Shown: positions 22,290-33,206, counted from the first letter of the stretch. The stretch: DNA of 64,000 nt from Heterocephalus glaber (GCF_000247695.1 NW_004624865.1:676383-740382); one strand, 5' to 3'. The notes: generated by a model from the letters alone, not told the origin. Made by a program: numbers and translations.

Positions 22290-22412
22290 AGAGCTGGGTA
22301 CGTGGTGCCCACCTGTCATCCTAGCACAAGGGAGGCTGAGGCAGGAGGATTGCGCTGCAAATTCGAGCCCAGCCTGGACTACACATCAAAACTCTGTCTC
22401 AAAACAACAAGA
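22290..22412 (+). repeat. B1 SINE
   Basis: A B1 monomer with GGAGGCTGAGGCAGGAGGAT and AGCCCAGCCTGGACTACACA, ending in CTCAAAACAACAAG. Confidence 0.85.
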
Positions 22413-22799
22413 CAAGCCAAAACGGGCAGGCTTGCTAGGCTTCTTTTTCTGCAGCCGAGGACTTTGGGGAGCTTCATCGCGTGCCAGAGCCTGGTGTGGG
22501 CGGCAAGGTAGAAGAGCAATCTCTCGGGTTCCCGGTGGGCTGGGGTGCACATGCCGCTGTCCCCCGCCTCTGGCACTTGATTACCCCCTGCCCCTGAGCA
22601 TTCAGTCCTGAGCTTTCTAATCACTGCTTTGTCTGGCAGCCTGGGATCATATGGCACCAATTGAGACCGTAACCTGACTCAGGCCTGGAATCCCATACCT
22701 GCTGCCCTGGGAGGTGGCTTTGAAGGCCAGGCTGCGAGGTGGCCCCGACCCTCCCACTGCCCAGCCGGGCGGCTTAATCAGCCTCCTTGGCTGAGCACG

Positions 22800-23120
22800 G
22801 AGGTCCTGAGAGCCGGGCGAGGGGCAATTACGAGGGTGAGCAGATGAAAGCGGAGGCTGGATGGTCCGAAAGGTTCTTTTGCTTTTAAATTATCCATGAT
22901 TTACCTGCATAAAAGGAGAGGAAGTGCCCAGAGATTATTCTAATTGGGGCAGACTTTTCAAATCATGCAAATGCCAGCATCGCGAAGGGGAAATCCAATC
23001 CGTTCAAATTGCCCCCATGAGTAACTGGGGCCAACAGGAGGAAAGGGGGACTTTCATTGCCAATGTGGGTCTCATCAGTGTAAATTGGATACACGCTGGG
23101 GCCAGGAGGGCACACGGCAG
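22800..23120. promoter_or_regulatory. Candidate conserved non-coding element with octamer motif
   Basis: Non-repetitive sequence rich in homeodomain-type cores: GGGGCAATTACGAG (22821-22834), TTAAATTATCCATGATTTAC (22885-22904), GATTATTCTAATTGGGG (22933-22949). A perfect POU octamer ATGCAAAT lies at 22965-22972. It resembles a distal developmental enhancer. No conservation data are available. Confidence 0.4.
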
Positions 23121-23889
23121 GCAGCCGCCTGCCTCGCCGCGTTTCCTTAGTGGATCTGTGGAAGGGTCACTGGGGAGCGGAGGGCCGGGAGGAAGTTTGA
23201 GCCTGAGCCCCGGTTATTGGAAACAGGTCTGGAGTGCTGTCTGTCCGCCCACTCCGAGGAGCCCAGGAACCGGAGGAGACAGAGCCCAGGTGACAGCGCA
23301 GCCCCTCTGGGGACAGTGGGACGTCAGCACGAACGTCACCTGTGGGCGGCCACGTTCAGAGATGGAAGGAGGAGAACTGAGCACCTCCCAGAAGCCCAGA
23401 GTCCAAGTCCCTGGAAGAGCTGGGGCGAGACCCCCTGGGGCCCTGCTGGCCCCGAGCAAAAACAAAGGATCTTTTCTCTGCAGCGCTCACAGCCACATAT
23501 GTGTAGGGACATTGGTAGGAAGGGGCCGTGGGTGTTCACGGGCCGCCTCCAGCGTGCAAGTTTGGCTCAAGGATTTACTCTGGCGTAGAAATCCGCGCTG
23601 TTTGGAAATATGCATATTCCATGCTGGACGTTAGTTCTTCAGGACAAGAAGAAACAGTATCTAAGCTGATAGAAACACAAATTATAAGCGTGGCCAGTTA
23701 CGTATAAAGGCATGTACACTACATAGTCATGTGCCAGGTAACACTTGACACCCAGGGTTATATTTTAGGGTGCAGAGTTTTACTTACTAATAAAAAAATA
23801 AAACCTGCTTTGGGGAGGTTATGATGTTGTTTATCATTTTCCAAAAAAGGTAAGTTTAGTTTTGCTGGACCTTGTAACTGGACTTGCGC
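23121..23889. other. Unique sequence
   Basis: The first part is GC-rich, then AT-rich after 23590. A 236-codon frame (22924-23634, plus) spans the candidate conserved element and this stretch. It lacks any recognised domain and was not called. Confidence 0.35.
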
Positions 23890-24033
23890 TTTTGTTGTTG
23901 TTTTGTTTTGTTTTGTCGTTTTTCTGAGACAAGGTTTCCCTCCATAGTCCAGCCTGGCCTCAGACTTGAGGCAATCCTCCCGGCTCACCCTCTCCCCACT
24001 GCGGGAACTACAGACGTGTGCCGCCACGCCTGG
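23890..24033 (-). repeat. B1 SINE
   Basis: A reversed B1 after a (TTTTG)n tail; ends GCCGCCACGCCTGGCT. Confidence 0.85.
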
Positions 24034-24197
24034 CTTTAGACTCGTGTTTCACAAACGAAACAGACCACTCTTCACAGCTCCTAAGGTGACTGCACACACC
24101 TCGTCCAACTGTGTGACCCCCACAGCAGGGCCAGGAGGAAAACAGGGGCTGTTCTGCAGGAGGAATAAGGCCTGAGGTCAGTCCTCCCTCCACGCAG

Positions 24198-24236
24198 CCT
24201 CGAAGGCCTTGGGTTCCATCCCCAGCACCCCCAAAA
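24198..24236 (+). repeat. ID 3' fragment
   Basis: CGAAGGCCTTGGGTTCCATC and CCCAGCACCCCCAAAAG match only the second half of an ID or dID unit. Confidence 0.5.
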
Positions 24237-24329
24237 GAGTGTGACCATACAAAGCACACCGGGCACAGTTACATTCAGTGCTCACAAAAGTCTAAGGATC
24301 CAGAGTTTATTTTAAAACAGCAGCAATGT

Positions 24330-24640
24330 GAGTGGTGGCCATGGATATTTATAGAAAATCAATAAACTCCATTCTATCCACCCCTCCCCACCTCTACAGT
24401 CCACCTCCCTGATTCCTACTATCTCTCTTTTATTTTGCTCTTTAAATTATTTGTACTTTGGTCTCTTGTGTTAGAAAAATCGTGCCACATTTAAGTTTCT
24501 GTGTCTGATTTATTTTACTTAGCATTATGGTCTCAGGGTGCACCCATTTTCCTACAAATGGCTCACATATATCCTTATTCGTGGCTGAGTAGTACTCCAT
24601 CGTATTGACTAAATACTAGACATGTGGATGAATTACAAAG
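24330..24640 (-). repeat. L1 LINE 3' end
   Basis: The complement matches the L1 ORF2 end and 3' region: TTTACTTAGCATTATGGTCT and TGGCTGAGTAGTACTCCATC are the classic reversed L1 strings. The pyrimidine-rich side near 24380-24420 corresponds to the G-rich L1 3' untranslated region. No open frame. Confidence 0.8.
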
Positions 24641-25349
24641 AGCCCCCCATACCTCTTAGGGGTGTGGCCTCTGTTCCTGGCTTTGTACCTGCTCAGCAGC
24701 CTCTGCCACTCACTGCCCCTGTGTCCCTGGAGTGAATGTCACCCTGTCCTGAGCCTCCAGCGGCCCCAGGGAGATCTAAGGACAGAGCAGAGCCTGGCGC
24801 TGTGTCCAGGGCTCCTCAAGGCTGGTCTGAGAGCTTCTGTGGGAAACAGGGCAGCAGGGTCCCTCCCGATGCCTGGGGAGGTGGGGCCTAGCCCACTGGC
24901 CCCAGCTGCCCTCCAGGGCAGAGGCCTCAGGAGTCTTCTGCTCTGACAGAGCTGGGGGCCATGGCCTCCCTGAGCCTCCAGGGAGGAGCACTGCACTGGG
25001 GGTCTGTGTGCTCCAAGTGAGGCTACACACGGATGGCAGCATGGGGACAGAAGGCGGGGTGGGGACGCGGGGAGGATGGGACAGAAGGGGTGGTCTCCGT
25101 GCCAGGAGGACACAGAGGTGCTGGACCTGCCGTGCTGTGGCTCACAGCTGCTCCTTCCCACTTCGGACTCAGTTTCCCCACCTCGCCCAGCATTGTCCAA
25201 AGTAGGGCGGGAACAGGAAGTGCCCAGCAGCGGGTGTGCCGAAAACACGAGGTGTGACCCTGACACGCAGTGTCTAAGTTAGAAATGGCATTGCAATAAA
25301 AGGCACAGCCCCTCAAAACCTCCTTCACCCTAAACACACTCAGCCCACT
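24641..25349. other. Unique GC-rich sequence
   Basis: Single-copy DNA with overlapping frames up to 175 codons on both strands, not supported as genes. Confidence 0.35.
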
Positions 25350-25453
25350 GTTCGGGCCATACCACCTGGCCCGGGCTGGCCTCAAATTCACACAGTCCCC
25401 CGCCTCGCCCTCTGCTGTGGTGGGATTACAGGCTTGCACCACCGTGCCTGGCT
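25350..25453 (-). repeat. B1 SINE
   Basis: A reversed B1: GGCCCGGGCTGGCCTCAAAT to CACCACCGTGCCTGGCTCC. It abuts the truncated mariner copy that follows. Confidence 0.8.
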
Positions 25454-25454
25454 C

Positions 25455-25933
25455 CTGCCACCTTCTACAGCAGCTCTGTTGCTCTCTTTTCTGAGTGTTT
25501 ACGAGTCATGATCAAGAACATGGTGACTGCTGTTGCCGAGCGCCTTCCAATGGAAAGGCAGCTGGGAAAACATGACGCTGCGCCCTCACCCACCTTAGTC
25601 ACAGGATCTGGCACCATGTGACTTCCGGCTCTTCCCCAAAGTCAAAGTAACTATGAAAAGGAAACATTCTGAACCTGTTCAGGACATCGAGGAGGTCAGG
25701 ACAGCACAGCTACGTATGTTTGAAGTGAGGAGAGAACTTTAAGGGGGAGCCCGTAGTGATACGATTTTTACTGGAATAGACGTTTTTAATTTTTTTTTTT
25801 TTTGGTACCGGGGATCGAACTCGGGTCCTTGTGCTTGCGCAGCATGTGGCAAAACCACTGAGCTAAATCCCCGACCCTGGAATAGATTTTTTTAAATGTA
25901 TGCCTTCACTGTATTTTTTGATCTCCCTGCCTG
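25455..25933 (+). mobile_element. Mariner-derived foldback element, copy 3, damaged
   Basis: The left arm begins inside the family at CCACCTTCTACAGCAGCTCT, so the outer left end is lost. The centre has the family stop before SPD and the LAPCDFRLFPKVKVTMKR stretch, with N-to-C order as in mariner transposase. Much of the right inner arm (the GAGGACTCCAGAGCTGCTGC block) is deleted near 25720. The outer right end resumes around an ID insertion at 25781-25876 and finishes TTTTTGATCTCCCTGCC. Confidence 0.8.
25781..25876 (-). repeat. ID SINE nested in the mariner copy, with target-site duplication
   Basis: The reversed ID body (TTGGTACCGGGGATCGAACT ... GCTAAATCCCCGACC) with a long T run at its left lies between two identical CTGGAATAGA repeats (25771-25780 and 25877-25886). 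The mariner sequence continues across it. This fixes the relative order: mariner first, ID later. Confidence 0.92.
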
Positions 25934-26292
25934 TCTCCTCTAAGCCTGGCCTTGCCCTGTGAAAAACAAGAACCTTTTCCTGACCCAAATGGACAGCCTG
26001 CTCTACACAGCCCAGCCTGCCCCACGCCCAGTCTGCACCGATAGCCAAAGTAAGACCCTGCTGAATGGGGCAGAGAGTGCCCGGGACGAGCCTGAGCTCC
26101 CAGCACAGGCCGCTCAGGAGCTGCTGCGCACGCACAGGCATCAAGGGTGTCCCTAGCACACTGGTTACACACAGACAACACGTGGAGACCGTGCACTGCC
26201 CTGGCAGGTGCGGATTGGGTGTGCACGCAGCCTCCACCTCCCTCTCATGGGTCTGCTCCCCCCCCCATAATGTTTTTGTCCTTAAAACCAAC
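25934..26292. other. Unique sequence
   Basis: Single-copy DNA; nothing recognised. A 188-codon antisense frame covering 25863-26429 crosses repeats and was rejected as a gene. Confidence 0.4.
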
Positions 26293-26392
26293 CGCAGCCA
26301 GGCATGGTAGTGCATGCCAGGAATCCCTGCACTTTGGGAGGCTGAGGCAGGAGAATTACAAGTGTTAATGCAGCCTGGGCAATTTAGAAACT
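26293..26392 (+). repeat. B1-dID SINE, partial
   Basis: AGCCAGGCATGGTAGTGCAT to GCAGCCTGGGCAATTTAGAA. It stops before the ID half. Confidence 0.8.
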
Positions 26393-27267
26393 CCAAAGGG
26401 AAGAAGGACGGAAGTCCCCTTGGGACCACACAGTCCCTTCTGCTTGTCCAGTGCAGCCAGCTCTACCTTGCACACATCATGCCCAGGGCCTCCCTGAGGC
26501 TGGGCTTCAGTTTCCCCTAGCAGAACAGCCCACCATGCTGACCAGACAGCCAGCGATGAGGAGCACACAGCAGTGAGCGCAAAGGTTTGCAGGGACACGA
26601 ACAGAAGCCCTGTCCCCACTTCTTTGCCCGAGCTCCTGCATGAATCTCTGTCTGCTCCTCTGACTTCCTAGGCTGGGCTTCCTGTTATTAAAACAGTGAG
26701 AAGGGAAAGTACTACCCGGCTCATTCGTGCCCTGGTTGATGGAGGGATACGCTCAATGCCTCGCCCAGGCTGGTCTAGGCTCCAGGATCACCCAGCACAG
26801 GGGTGGAGACACAGTAAGACTGGAGCTTCTGGGGCCTCTCCTGGGACTGCACCTTGCCGCTGCGTGAAGAGGCGGAGGCAGCAGCATCCTGGCATCACCA
26901 CTGGGATCTGCAGTCTGCGATCGTCAGTGAAGCCCAGCCCTCCCCGGGGGAGCGCCCTGGGGTGGGAACACCAGCCCTGCACCCCTACTTCAGCCACTTT
27001 GGTGCCGCAGCGCCCGAGTGTCCTCAGCGCCCGTGTAGCGGCGCAGACTGAGCCCAGACAGACAGAGGCAGCCTCTCACCTCAGTCCCCCAGCTCCTGGA
27101 CCAGGCCACCCTCCAGCTGCCCCGACAGTATAGTGAGCAGAGAGATCCTGCCCGTGCTTCTCAATCTGAACAGAGGAGACAAATGTGGAGCGCCTCACCC
27201 AGGCTCCTACAGTAGTGGTTTGTTTCTGATGTCAGCTTGTGTTTGTTTCTAGTTTATTATTGGTTTC
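26393..27267. other. Unique GC-rich sequence
   Basis: Single-copy DNA with no supported gene. Confidence 0.35.
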
Positions 27268-27349
27268 TTGAGGCAGGGTCTCACTACAGAGCTCAGGCTG
27301 GTCTCAAGCGATCCTCCTGCCTCAGCCTCCCTAGTGCTGGGATGACAGC
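27268..27349 (-). repeat. B1 SINE
   Basis: A short reversed B1: GAGGCAGGGTCTCACTACAG to GTGCTGGGATGACAG; the head end is missing. Confidence 0.8.
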
Positions 27350-28632
27350 TGATAGAAACTTTTAAAACACGGTTCAAACATCACCTCTCCCCAGAAGCCT
27401 TTTCTAACCACTGAGTCAGGGAAAACTGTTGACCCTCCTGAACTGAGCCTCCCCTCCAAACCCCTAGACTGTACCCAGCATGGCAGTGCCGCACCAACTG
27501 GCCTGCATGCCCATCTTCTCCAATACGATCTTACCAGTCTTTGTGCCTGAGTCGCACAGGGCGCAGGACCTGGCACAGGAGAGATGCTTAGTAAACATCT
27601 GAACAACCAAATCCATCACTCCAACAATGAACGCAGGGCTCTGCCGCCACACGACCCTGAGCCGCCATCTGGGCATGGTAACTGCGCTCGGCAGCTGGGC
27701 ACAAGGCAGTCATCACATAGTGCCAACAGGTCCTGGAGAAGCCAGTGCCAAGCCTGGCACCGGTGCTGCAGGCAGCCTAACACTGTGGCCCAGGGGATCC
27801 CCTGGAAGCCCAATGCCACCCACACAGTGAGCAGGGGCGAGGCGCTCTGCCCTGTTAATAATGGGCCCATTTCTCATCTGCTGCATGGCCTGTGAAGTCG
27901 ATCCAGCCTCCAAATCTTCAAAGGCAGCTCGGCGCTGGAATTGGCCCCAGAGGGCACCGAGCGAGACAAAACACAGGCCAGAGTTTTTACACTGTGCACG
28001 GTACACAGGAAGTCATTGTTGCTGAGAACACGTCCTGCCAAGCCGGGGATCGCCCGACTCTGCGGAGCTTCGGAGCTGCTGCAGGAGCTGTTTGGACTCC
28101 AAGACCCCCCAGACCGGGTGGGGATTACAACATGGGCTTTGTTGTTGCACTGGGCCTCTGCCTCCCCTCAAAAACAAAAATCACAGACTCAGAATCAAGT
28201 CTACACAACCTGACCTTACAAACAACATAATCAGCCAGAGTTATTTAAGACAAACAAGGAAATCGGGAGCCTGGCTGGGTAATGAGCCGCTCTCTGGCCA
28301 GAGTGGTTCTCCTCTTGCCCAGGCCTGGACTTCAGCCTCACTGTGGGAAGCATGGGCTAGGGCGACGTGGCCTCCCCAGACTGCACTGGCCTCTCCGTAA
28401 TCCCTAGCCCCTTCCAAAGGGGCTTTCAAACCTTCAGCGTGGTTTGAAGTCACCCACTTTCCTCACTCTGTCTACTATCTGTCCAAAACACATGAAATTA
28501 GACACGTTCCATTTTGCTTGTCACTCTATTCTCCAAGCCTGGGGAACAGGCTGAAACATAGTCCACCCTGATAAAGGGTTTTTGAAAGACGGTCAAATCC
28601 TCGGCCTAGGATATGGGCAAAATTCACACTTA
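27350..28632. other. Unique sequence with a weak conserved-looking part
   Basis: Single-copy DNA. The part at 28155-28265 has AATCACAGACTCAGAATCAA and CATAATCAGCCAGAG beside AAGACAAACAAGG, in non-repetitive DNA. This could be a regulatory stretch, but the evidence is thin. No exon was recognised. Confidence 0.3.
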
Positions 28633-28741
28633 ATTGCCACGTGCAGGGGCACACTCCTTTAATTCCAGCACTCTGGGAAGCTGACGCAGGAACACCGCAA
28701 GTTCGAGCCCAGCCTGGGCAACTTAGTGACTTAGTGAGACC
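28633..28741 (+). repeat. B1-dID SINE, partial
   Basis: CACGTGCAGGGGCACACTCC through GGGCAACTTAGTGACTTAGT; the ID half is absent. Confidence 0.8.
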
Positions 28742-29672
28742 AGAAGCAGCACGGCATTCAAAGCTTTAGCACTGCATGTCACAGGACCTCAATGTGTGTC
28801 ACTCACAGAAAGCCGCTCCACGGGGCCCCTCGGCTGTGGTTCAAGGAAGGCACATGCAATCCCGGCTGCGTCCACCCCAGGCAGCCTTCCTGACTCACGA
28901 GGAGCCAGTTTGCAGTGATTCCGAGGCCCTCTTACCCAGTCAGGAACTCGTGGGGGGGGGGGGGGGGTTGCCCTCATCAGACCCAGGGAAGGCCGCACAG
29001 ACTACACGTGGAGCAGACAGGAATGGAGGGATGAGGGAAACAGGAACGGCCACCGGCGGGAAGGAGGGGGTTCTGGGAGCTTCTGGAGACCGAGAGAAAA
29101 GCCAGAGCCCAGCCATCCGGGAAGTGGTTGAAGGAAGTTTTCTGGTCAGCACTGATGGGAATGATTTGCAAACCCTGAGGGTCACCACTGACGCTGAGCG
29201 AGCGTGCTCAGTGGGCTGCGGCCTCAGGCAGGACTCCGGGCTTGGCTTCAGGGAAGAGGAAAGCGGGTGGTTGTGGGCGGGATAAGGAGTCTGCGGTTCC
29301 CACGCTGAGCGGCACATCCGGGTCCCTCAGACCTCGCGGGATCCCAGCTCTCTGTGCGCCTGCAGCACCAGGGCTGCTTAGCAAGGCGCATGGTCCCCCC
29401 GCAAGGAGGCTTGGTGAGATCAGGAAAGGGTCCCCGTGGGGCGTGGCCCAGAAGACACCGCATGACAGACAGCATCCCTGTCTGAATCCGGGGAGAGGAG
29501 CAGGGACCCTTGACTGGAACCCAGCCTGCATTTCACCCTGCACGTCTGCAACCGGTATGAGCAGCCGGGATGCTCCTTCCGGGCCTGTTCCTTGGGATAG
29601 CCACAGCTGCAGAGTGCCCCTCTGCACCACCACACAGACGCCTGGCACAGTCTCCATAAATACAGTCCACAA
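28742..29672. other. Unique GC-rich sequence containing a G homopolymer
   Basis: Single-copy DNA with overlapping frames of 150-170 codons on both strands and no recognised domain. The G run at 28952-28967 is listed separately. Confidence 0.35.
28952..28967 (+). repeat. Homopolymer of 16 G
   Basis: An uninterrupted G run. Homopolymer length in a draft assembly is unreliable. Confidence 0.95.
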
Positions 29673-29849
29673 AGCCAAGTGTCGGGACGCACACCTGTGA
29701 TCCCAGCACTCCGGGAGGCTGAGGCAGGAGGTTCACAAGTTCCAGCCCAGCCTGGGCAACTTTAGTGACTTAGCAAGACCCTGTCTCAAACCAAAAAATA
29801 AAAAAGAGCTGGAGATGCAACTCAAGGCAAAGGCCCGGGTTCCATCCGA
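29673..29849 (+). repeat. B1-dID SINE, full length
   Basis: GCCAAGTGTCGGGACGCACA, GGGCAACTTTAGTGACTTAG, then a degenerate ID half GAGCTGGAGATGCAACTCAA. A GA microsatellite follows in place of the A tail. Confidence 0.9.
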
Positions 29850-29891
29850 GAGACAGAGAGAGAGAGGGAGAGAGGGAGAGAGAGGGAGAGA
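29850..29891 (+). repeat. (GA)n / GAGAGGGA microsatellite at a SINE tail
   Basis: AGACAGAGAGAGAGAGGGAG and similar units directly follow the preceding SINE. Confidence 0.9.
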
Positions 29892-30699
29892 GCCCAAGCC
29901 CTCTCTCCAGGGCCCCTCACAGGCTCCTGCTGTTGCTCCCACAGCACCCCGGGGTTGGGTCAGATCGGAGCTGCAGGCTGGGTGACCTCTGTGAATTCTC
30001 CCAACCTCAAGGTCTTGGTTGTTGTGAGCACTTTCGAACACCTCTCAGATCCTCTGAAAGAGGATTTTATTTAGAATCCAACAAGTTGCTTCTTCTCTTA
30101 GGAAAAGTCAATAAAAGCTTTTCAAAGAAAAAATTCCCTAAAGCAATATCATTTGAGAGCCAAGAAAAGAGAGCATTGATTTAACCCAGCTTGGAACCTT
30201 AGCAAAGATCAGCCCAGGGCAAATTAAATCAGTTATCGACTGAATGGTGTCAAATACCCAAATTTGGGGGGTCACAGAGACACAGAGAAAAGACACCACT
30301 TAGCAAGTTTTTGTTGTGGATCCAAGAGTCCCAGGGGACAGAGCTATCTGGTGGCATTTTGCTTTCTTCCCACACCCCATCTGAATCCAGCCAGGACACA
30401 ACACTCGAGGGATGTTATGACTCGCCACGCCAGACCCAAGCCTGGTCCCTCTCTGACCTTCGTGGACGCCTGCCTTGCTCAAGGGCAGAGTCTGGGAGCT
30501 CAGCTGTGTCTGCAGCGTGGAAAGCAAGCCAAGAGGGGCCAAGACAGGAGGCAAAGAGAGCCTCCCACATGCTGCCTCACACACACACACCCCCCGCTGC
30601 CCCTGCTCTGGAGGCCGTGGGGGATGCAGGGTTCCCTCCTGCCAGCCATGCCCGCGCCACCCCCTCTTGTGGATGCCCACTCACCCTGCCAGCCCACAA
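29892..30699. other. Unique sequence
   Basis: Single-copy DNA. AT-rich 30050-30260 contains AGCATTGATTTAACCCAGC and GGCAAATTAAATCAGTTATC, which could be regulatory. Reading frames of 126-155 codons at 30264-30769 overlap in several phases and are not supported. Confidence 0.3.
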
Positions 30700-30840
30700 G
30701 GGCTTCATGTCCTGCCTCTGCCACCTACTAGCCAGGTCACCTTGGCTGAGATGGCCCTCGTCTACATGATAGGGTAACAAACATTCCTACTTTACGTGGG
30801 ATAACAGAGGTGAGAATCAAACAGGCTAAGGCATCCGTTG
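30700..30840 (+). repeat. MIR SINE fragment
   Basis: CCTCTGCCACCTACTAGCCA and a diverged continuation match the MIR core order. Confidence 0.6.
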
Positions 30841-31319
30841 TTGTCGAATAGTACAGCATGCACGTTAGGGTTGGCTCGGTTCACTGCAATCGCACAGTTT
30901 TCCCACCCTCCCAGCCCCTCTGCTGGCTTCTCCTGCTCGAATCAATGAAGGATTTTCTAGACAGAGAGCACGGACTGTGTCACGCTAGGTGAAGGGCACT
31001 GCCTGGTCATAAGCAATGGGCAAGCACCCGGGGGAATCGCCAGTGTCCCATCAAACTCTAAGACCAATCAGGCTAGAGACTGGAGCTCCTCAATGTATTG
31101 CCAGCAGCGAACTCCAGTGTCAGCACAGAAGACCAAACAGATAACCACTGAAAGGGTGGGTGGGTAAATGGATGATGGGTGAGTGGGTGGGTGGAGGGTG
31201 AATGGAGGGGTGGGTGGGTGGATGGGTGGGTGGACGGATGGGTGGGTGGACGGATGGACAGACAGACAAACAGATGGATGGGTGGATGGATGGATAGATA
31301 GAGGGATGGACAAGTGGAT

Positions 31320-31371
31320 GGCTCTGAGTTCAACCCTCAATACTGGAAAAACAACACAGAGTAAGTGTAGA
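31320..31371 (+). repeat. dID SINE end with a shared 3' extension, inside the satellite
   Basis: GGCTCTGAGTTCAACCCTCA is the end of a dID half, followed by ATACTGGAAAAACAACACAG and AGTAAGTGTAG. Nearly the same sequence, extension included, follows the SINE at 32995-33180. Confidence 0.7.
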
Positions 31372-31701
31372 GGATGGATGGGTGGATGGACAGGTGGGTG
31401 GATAGGTGAGGGGGTGGAAGGCAAATGGAGGGATGAGTGGGTTGAGTAGGTGGATGGACAGGTGGATGGGTGGATGGGTGGATGGATGGATGGACAGGTG
31501 GATGGGTGGGTGCATGGATGGATGGATGGACAGATGGATGGATGGATGGATGGATGGATGGATGGATGGATGGATGGACGGAAAGGTGGATGGGTGGGTG
31601 CATGGTTGGATGGATGGATGGATGGATGGACAGGTGGATGGGTGGGTGCATGGATGGATGGATGGATGGATGGATGGACAGGTGGATGGGTGGGTGCATG
31701 G

Positions 31702-31801
31702 NNNNNNNNNNNNNNNNNNNNNNNNNNNNNNNNNNNNNNNNNNNNNNNNNNNNNNNNNNNNNNNNNNNNNNNNNNNNNNNNNNNNNNNNNNNNNNNNNNN
31801 N
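31702..31801. other. Assembly gap of 100 N
   Basis: Exactly 100 undetermined bases inside the tandem array. The round number suggests a placeholder, so the real array length is unknown. Confidence 0.98.
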
Positions 31802-31870
31802 TGGATGGATGGATGGATGGATGGATGGACAGGTGGATGAGTGGATGGATGGATGGACAGACGGATGAAT

Positions 31871-32049
31871 GTTTTCATGAGAAAACTGGAGAAAAAGGAA
31901 CTCTTCTAAATACAAAAGGTTAGAGTCTGTTCCTAAAGCCATTTGTTCTGGAGTCCTAGATGACATTTTGCAAGGGCCTGCTGTTGCCATCTGTGACATC
32001 AAGAAAATATACCACTGCCAGCCTTTGTCTCCACTTTCACCGGTGTTAG
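31871..32049. other. Unique sequence
   Basis: A short single-copy spacer between the satellite and the next mariner copy. Confidence 0.4.
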
Positions 32050-32459
32050 TGCATAATAAAAGGAATGTCTCCTGGAGATGGAAGTTTCTTCCATTTCTTT
32101 AGCTGCGCTGTCCTGGCTGCCTTGATGTCCCTTTCATGGTCACTGTGACTCTGGGGAAGAGCCGGAAGTCACACGGTGCCGGATCCGGTGACTAAGGTGG
32201 ATGAGGACACACCGATGTGTGTTTATGAGGTGCCTTTCCACTGTGTGCCGCTCACAGCAGCAGTTACCTTGTTTGTGATCACAGCTGGTAAAGTCCCTCA
32301 GGAAAGAGGACTCCAGAGCTGCTGCAGGAAGAGGCGAGGACAATGGGATGAGTGTGTGTGAAATGAGGGGAGGACTTAGAGGGGGATTCCTGGCTGTGTC
32401 TTTTACTGTAATAGATTGGTTTTGATTTAAACATTCACCTTATAATTTGATTATGTGAG
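32050..32459 (-). mobile_element. Mariner-derived foldback element, copy 4, reversed and truncated
   Basis: The centre is on the opposite strand compared with copy 1: GGAAGAGCCGGAAGTCACAC is the reverse of the SPDLAP-CDFRLFP coding block. The right arm is intact (AAAGAGGACTCCAGAGCTGC to TTTTACTGTAATAGATTGG and a terminus GATTATGTGAG). The left arm is largely deleted, with only traces at 32050-32095. Confidence 0.82.
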
Positions 32460-32994
32460 TCACTGTTTTCTATTTGAAAAGGACTTAGTGATGTTCTTGT
32501 ACCCAAAGTAGTGGCTCAGTACAGAGAAGAGACAGCATTTTCTTGCCCTGATGGTGCCTCTCCTTCATCTCCCTCTCATGGGGGCCTCCTGCTCCCCAAG
32601 TGTGTGCGTGTGGGCCTCTGAGTGCCCCAGGCTGAGTGAGCTTGGATACAAGTTGCTGACCTGAGACAGTGAAGGAGGATGGGGAGGAGACAGTGGGAGT
32701 CAGAGAAGGTGTGGTTGGCTCCCACTTTGCAGGGAAAGGGGTGACTTTCAGAAACCCCGTGAAGGAGGCAACACTATGACCTCAACAACGAATAGAATTG
32801 AGTGTTGAGAAACATGGAAAGGGTCCTGCAGGGAGAGAACACAGGAGCAAGCAGGCAGATGTGCCTGGGATGTACGTCCTACAAGCAGAATCTGTGTTGA
32901 GTACGTTCACCTTGGGACATGAGAGCCCAGCATGTGATATGCGTTCGATGATGACCGATCGAGCCTGTGACTGAATGGTAATCAGAATACATTT
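32460..32994. other. Unique sequence
   Basis: Single-copy DNA; nothing recognised. Confidence 0.4.
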
Positions 32995-33206
32995 GGAGCC
33001 AGGCATGGTGGCACACATCTGTCATCCCAACACTGGAAGGCTGAGGCAGGAGGATTACAAATTCTAGCCCGGCTTGGGCAACTCAGTGACTTAGAGATAC
33101 CTTGTCTCAAAACAAAAAATAAAAAAGGGTCTAGGGGTGCAGCTCAGTGTGAAGGCTCTGAGTGCAACACCCAATACTGGAAAAACACAACGGAGTAAGT
33201 ATGGGG
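32995..33206 (+). repeat. B1-dID SINE with 3' extension
   Basis: AGCCAGGCATGGTGGCACAC to a dID half (GGTGCAGCTCAGTGTGAAGG), followed by CAATACTGGAAAAACACAAC and GGAGTAAGTATGG. The extension after the dID end matches that at 31345-31371. Confidence 0.9.

Larger units (their letters stand above)
31155..31870 (+). repeat. GGAT/GGTG satellite with a higher-order unit and an assembly gap
   Basis: Imperfect tetranucleotide units (GGAT, GGTG, GGAC) run over about 700 bases. From about 31490 a longer motif ACAGGTGGATGGGTGGGTGC recurs, with consecutive copies near 31630 and 31678 about 48 bases apart. The array holds the 100-N gap. Its apparent His-Pro-Ser-Ile peptides on the minus strand are repeat translations, not a gene. 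Confidence 0.95.

Noticed and set aside
22924..23634. 236-codon plus-strand open frame
   Set aside because: It has no recognisable domain or start context, crosses a motif-rich non-coding block, and competes with long frames on the other strand.
31330..32002. Long minus-strand open frames with tandem HPSIHPS peptides (182-221 codons)
   Set aside because: They are translations of the GGAT array and read through the N gap. No gene is implied.
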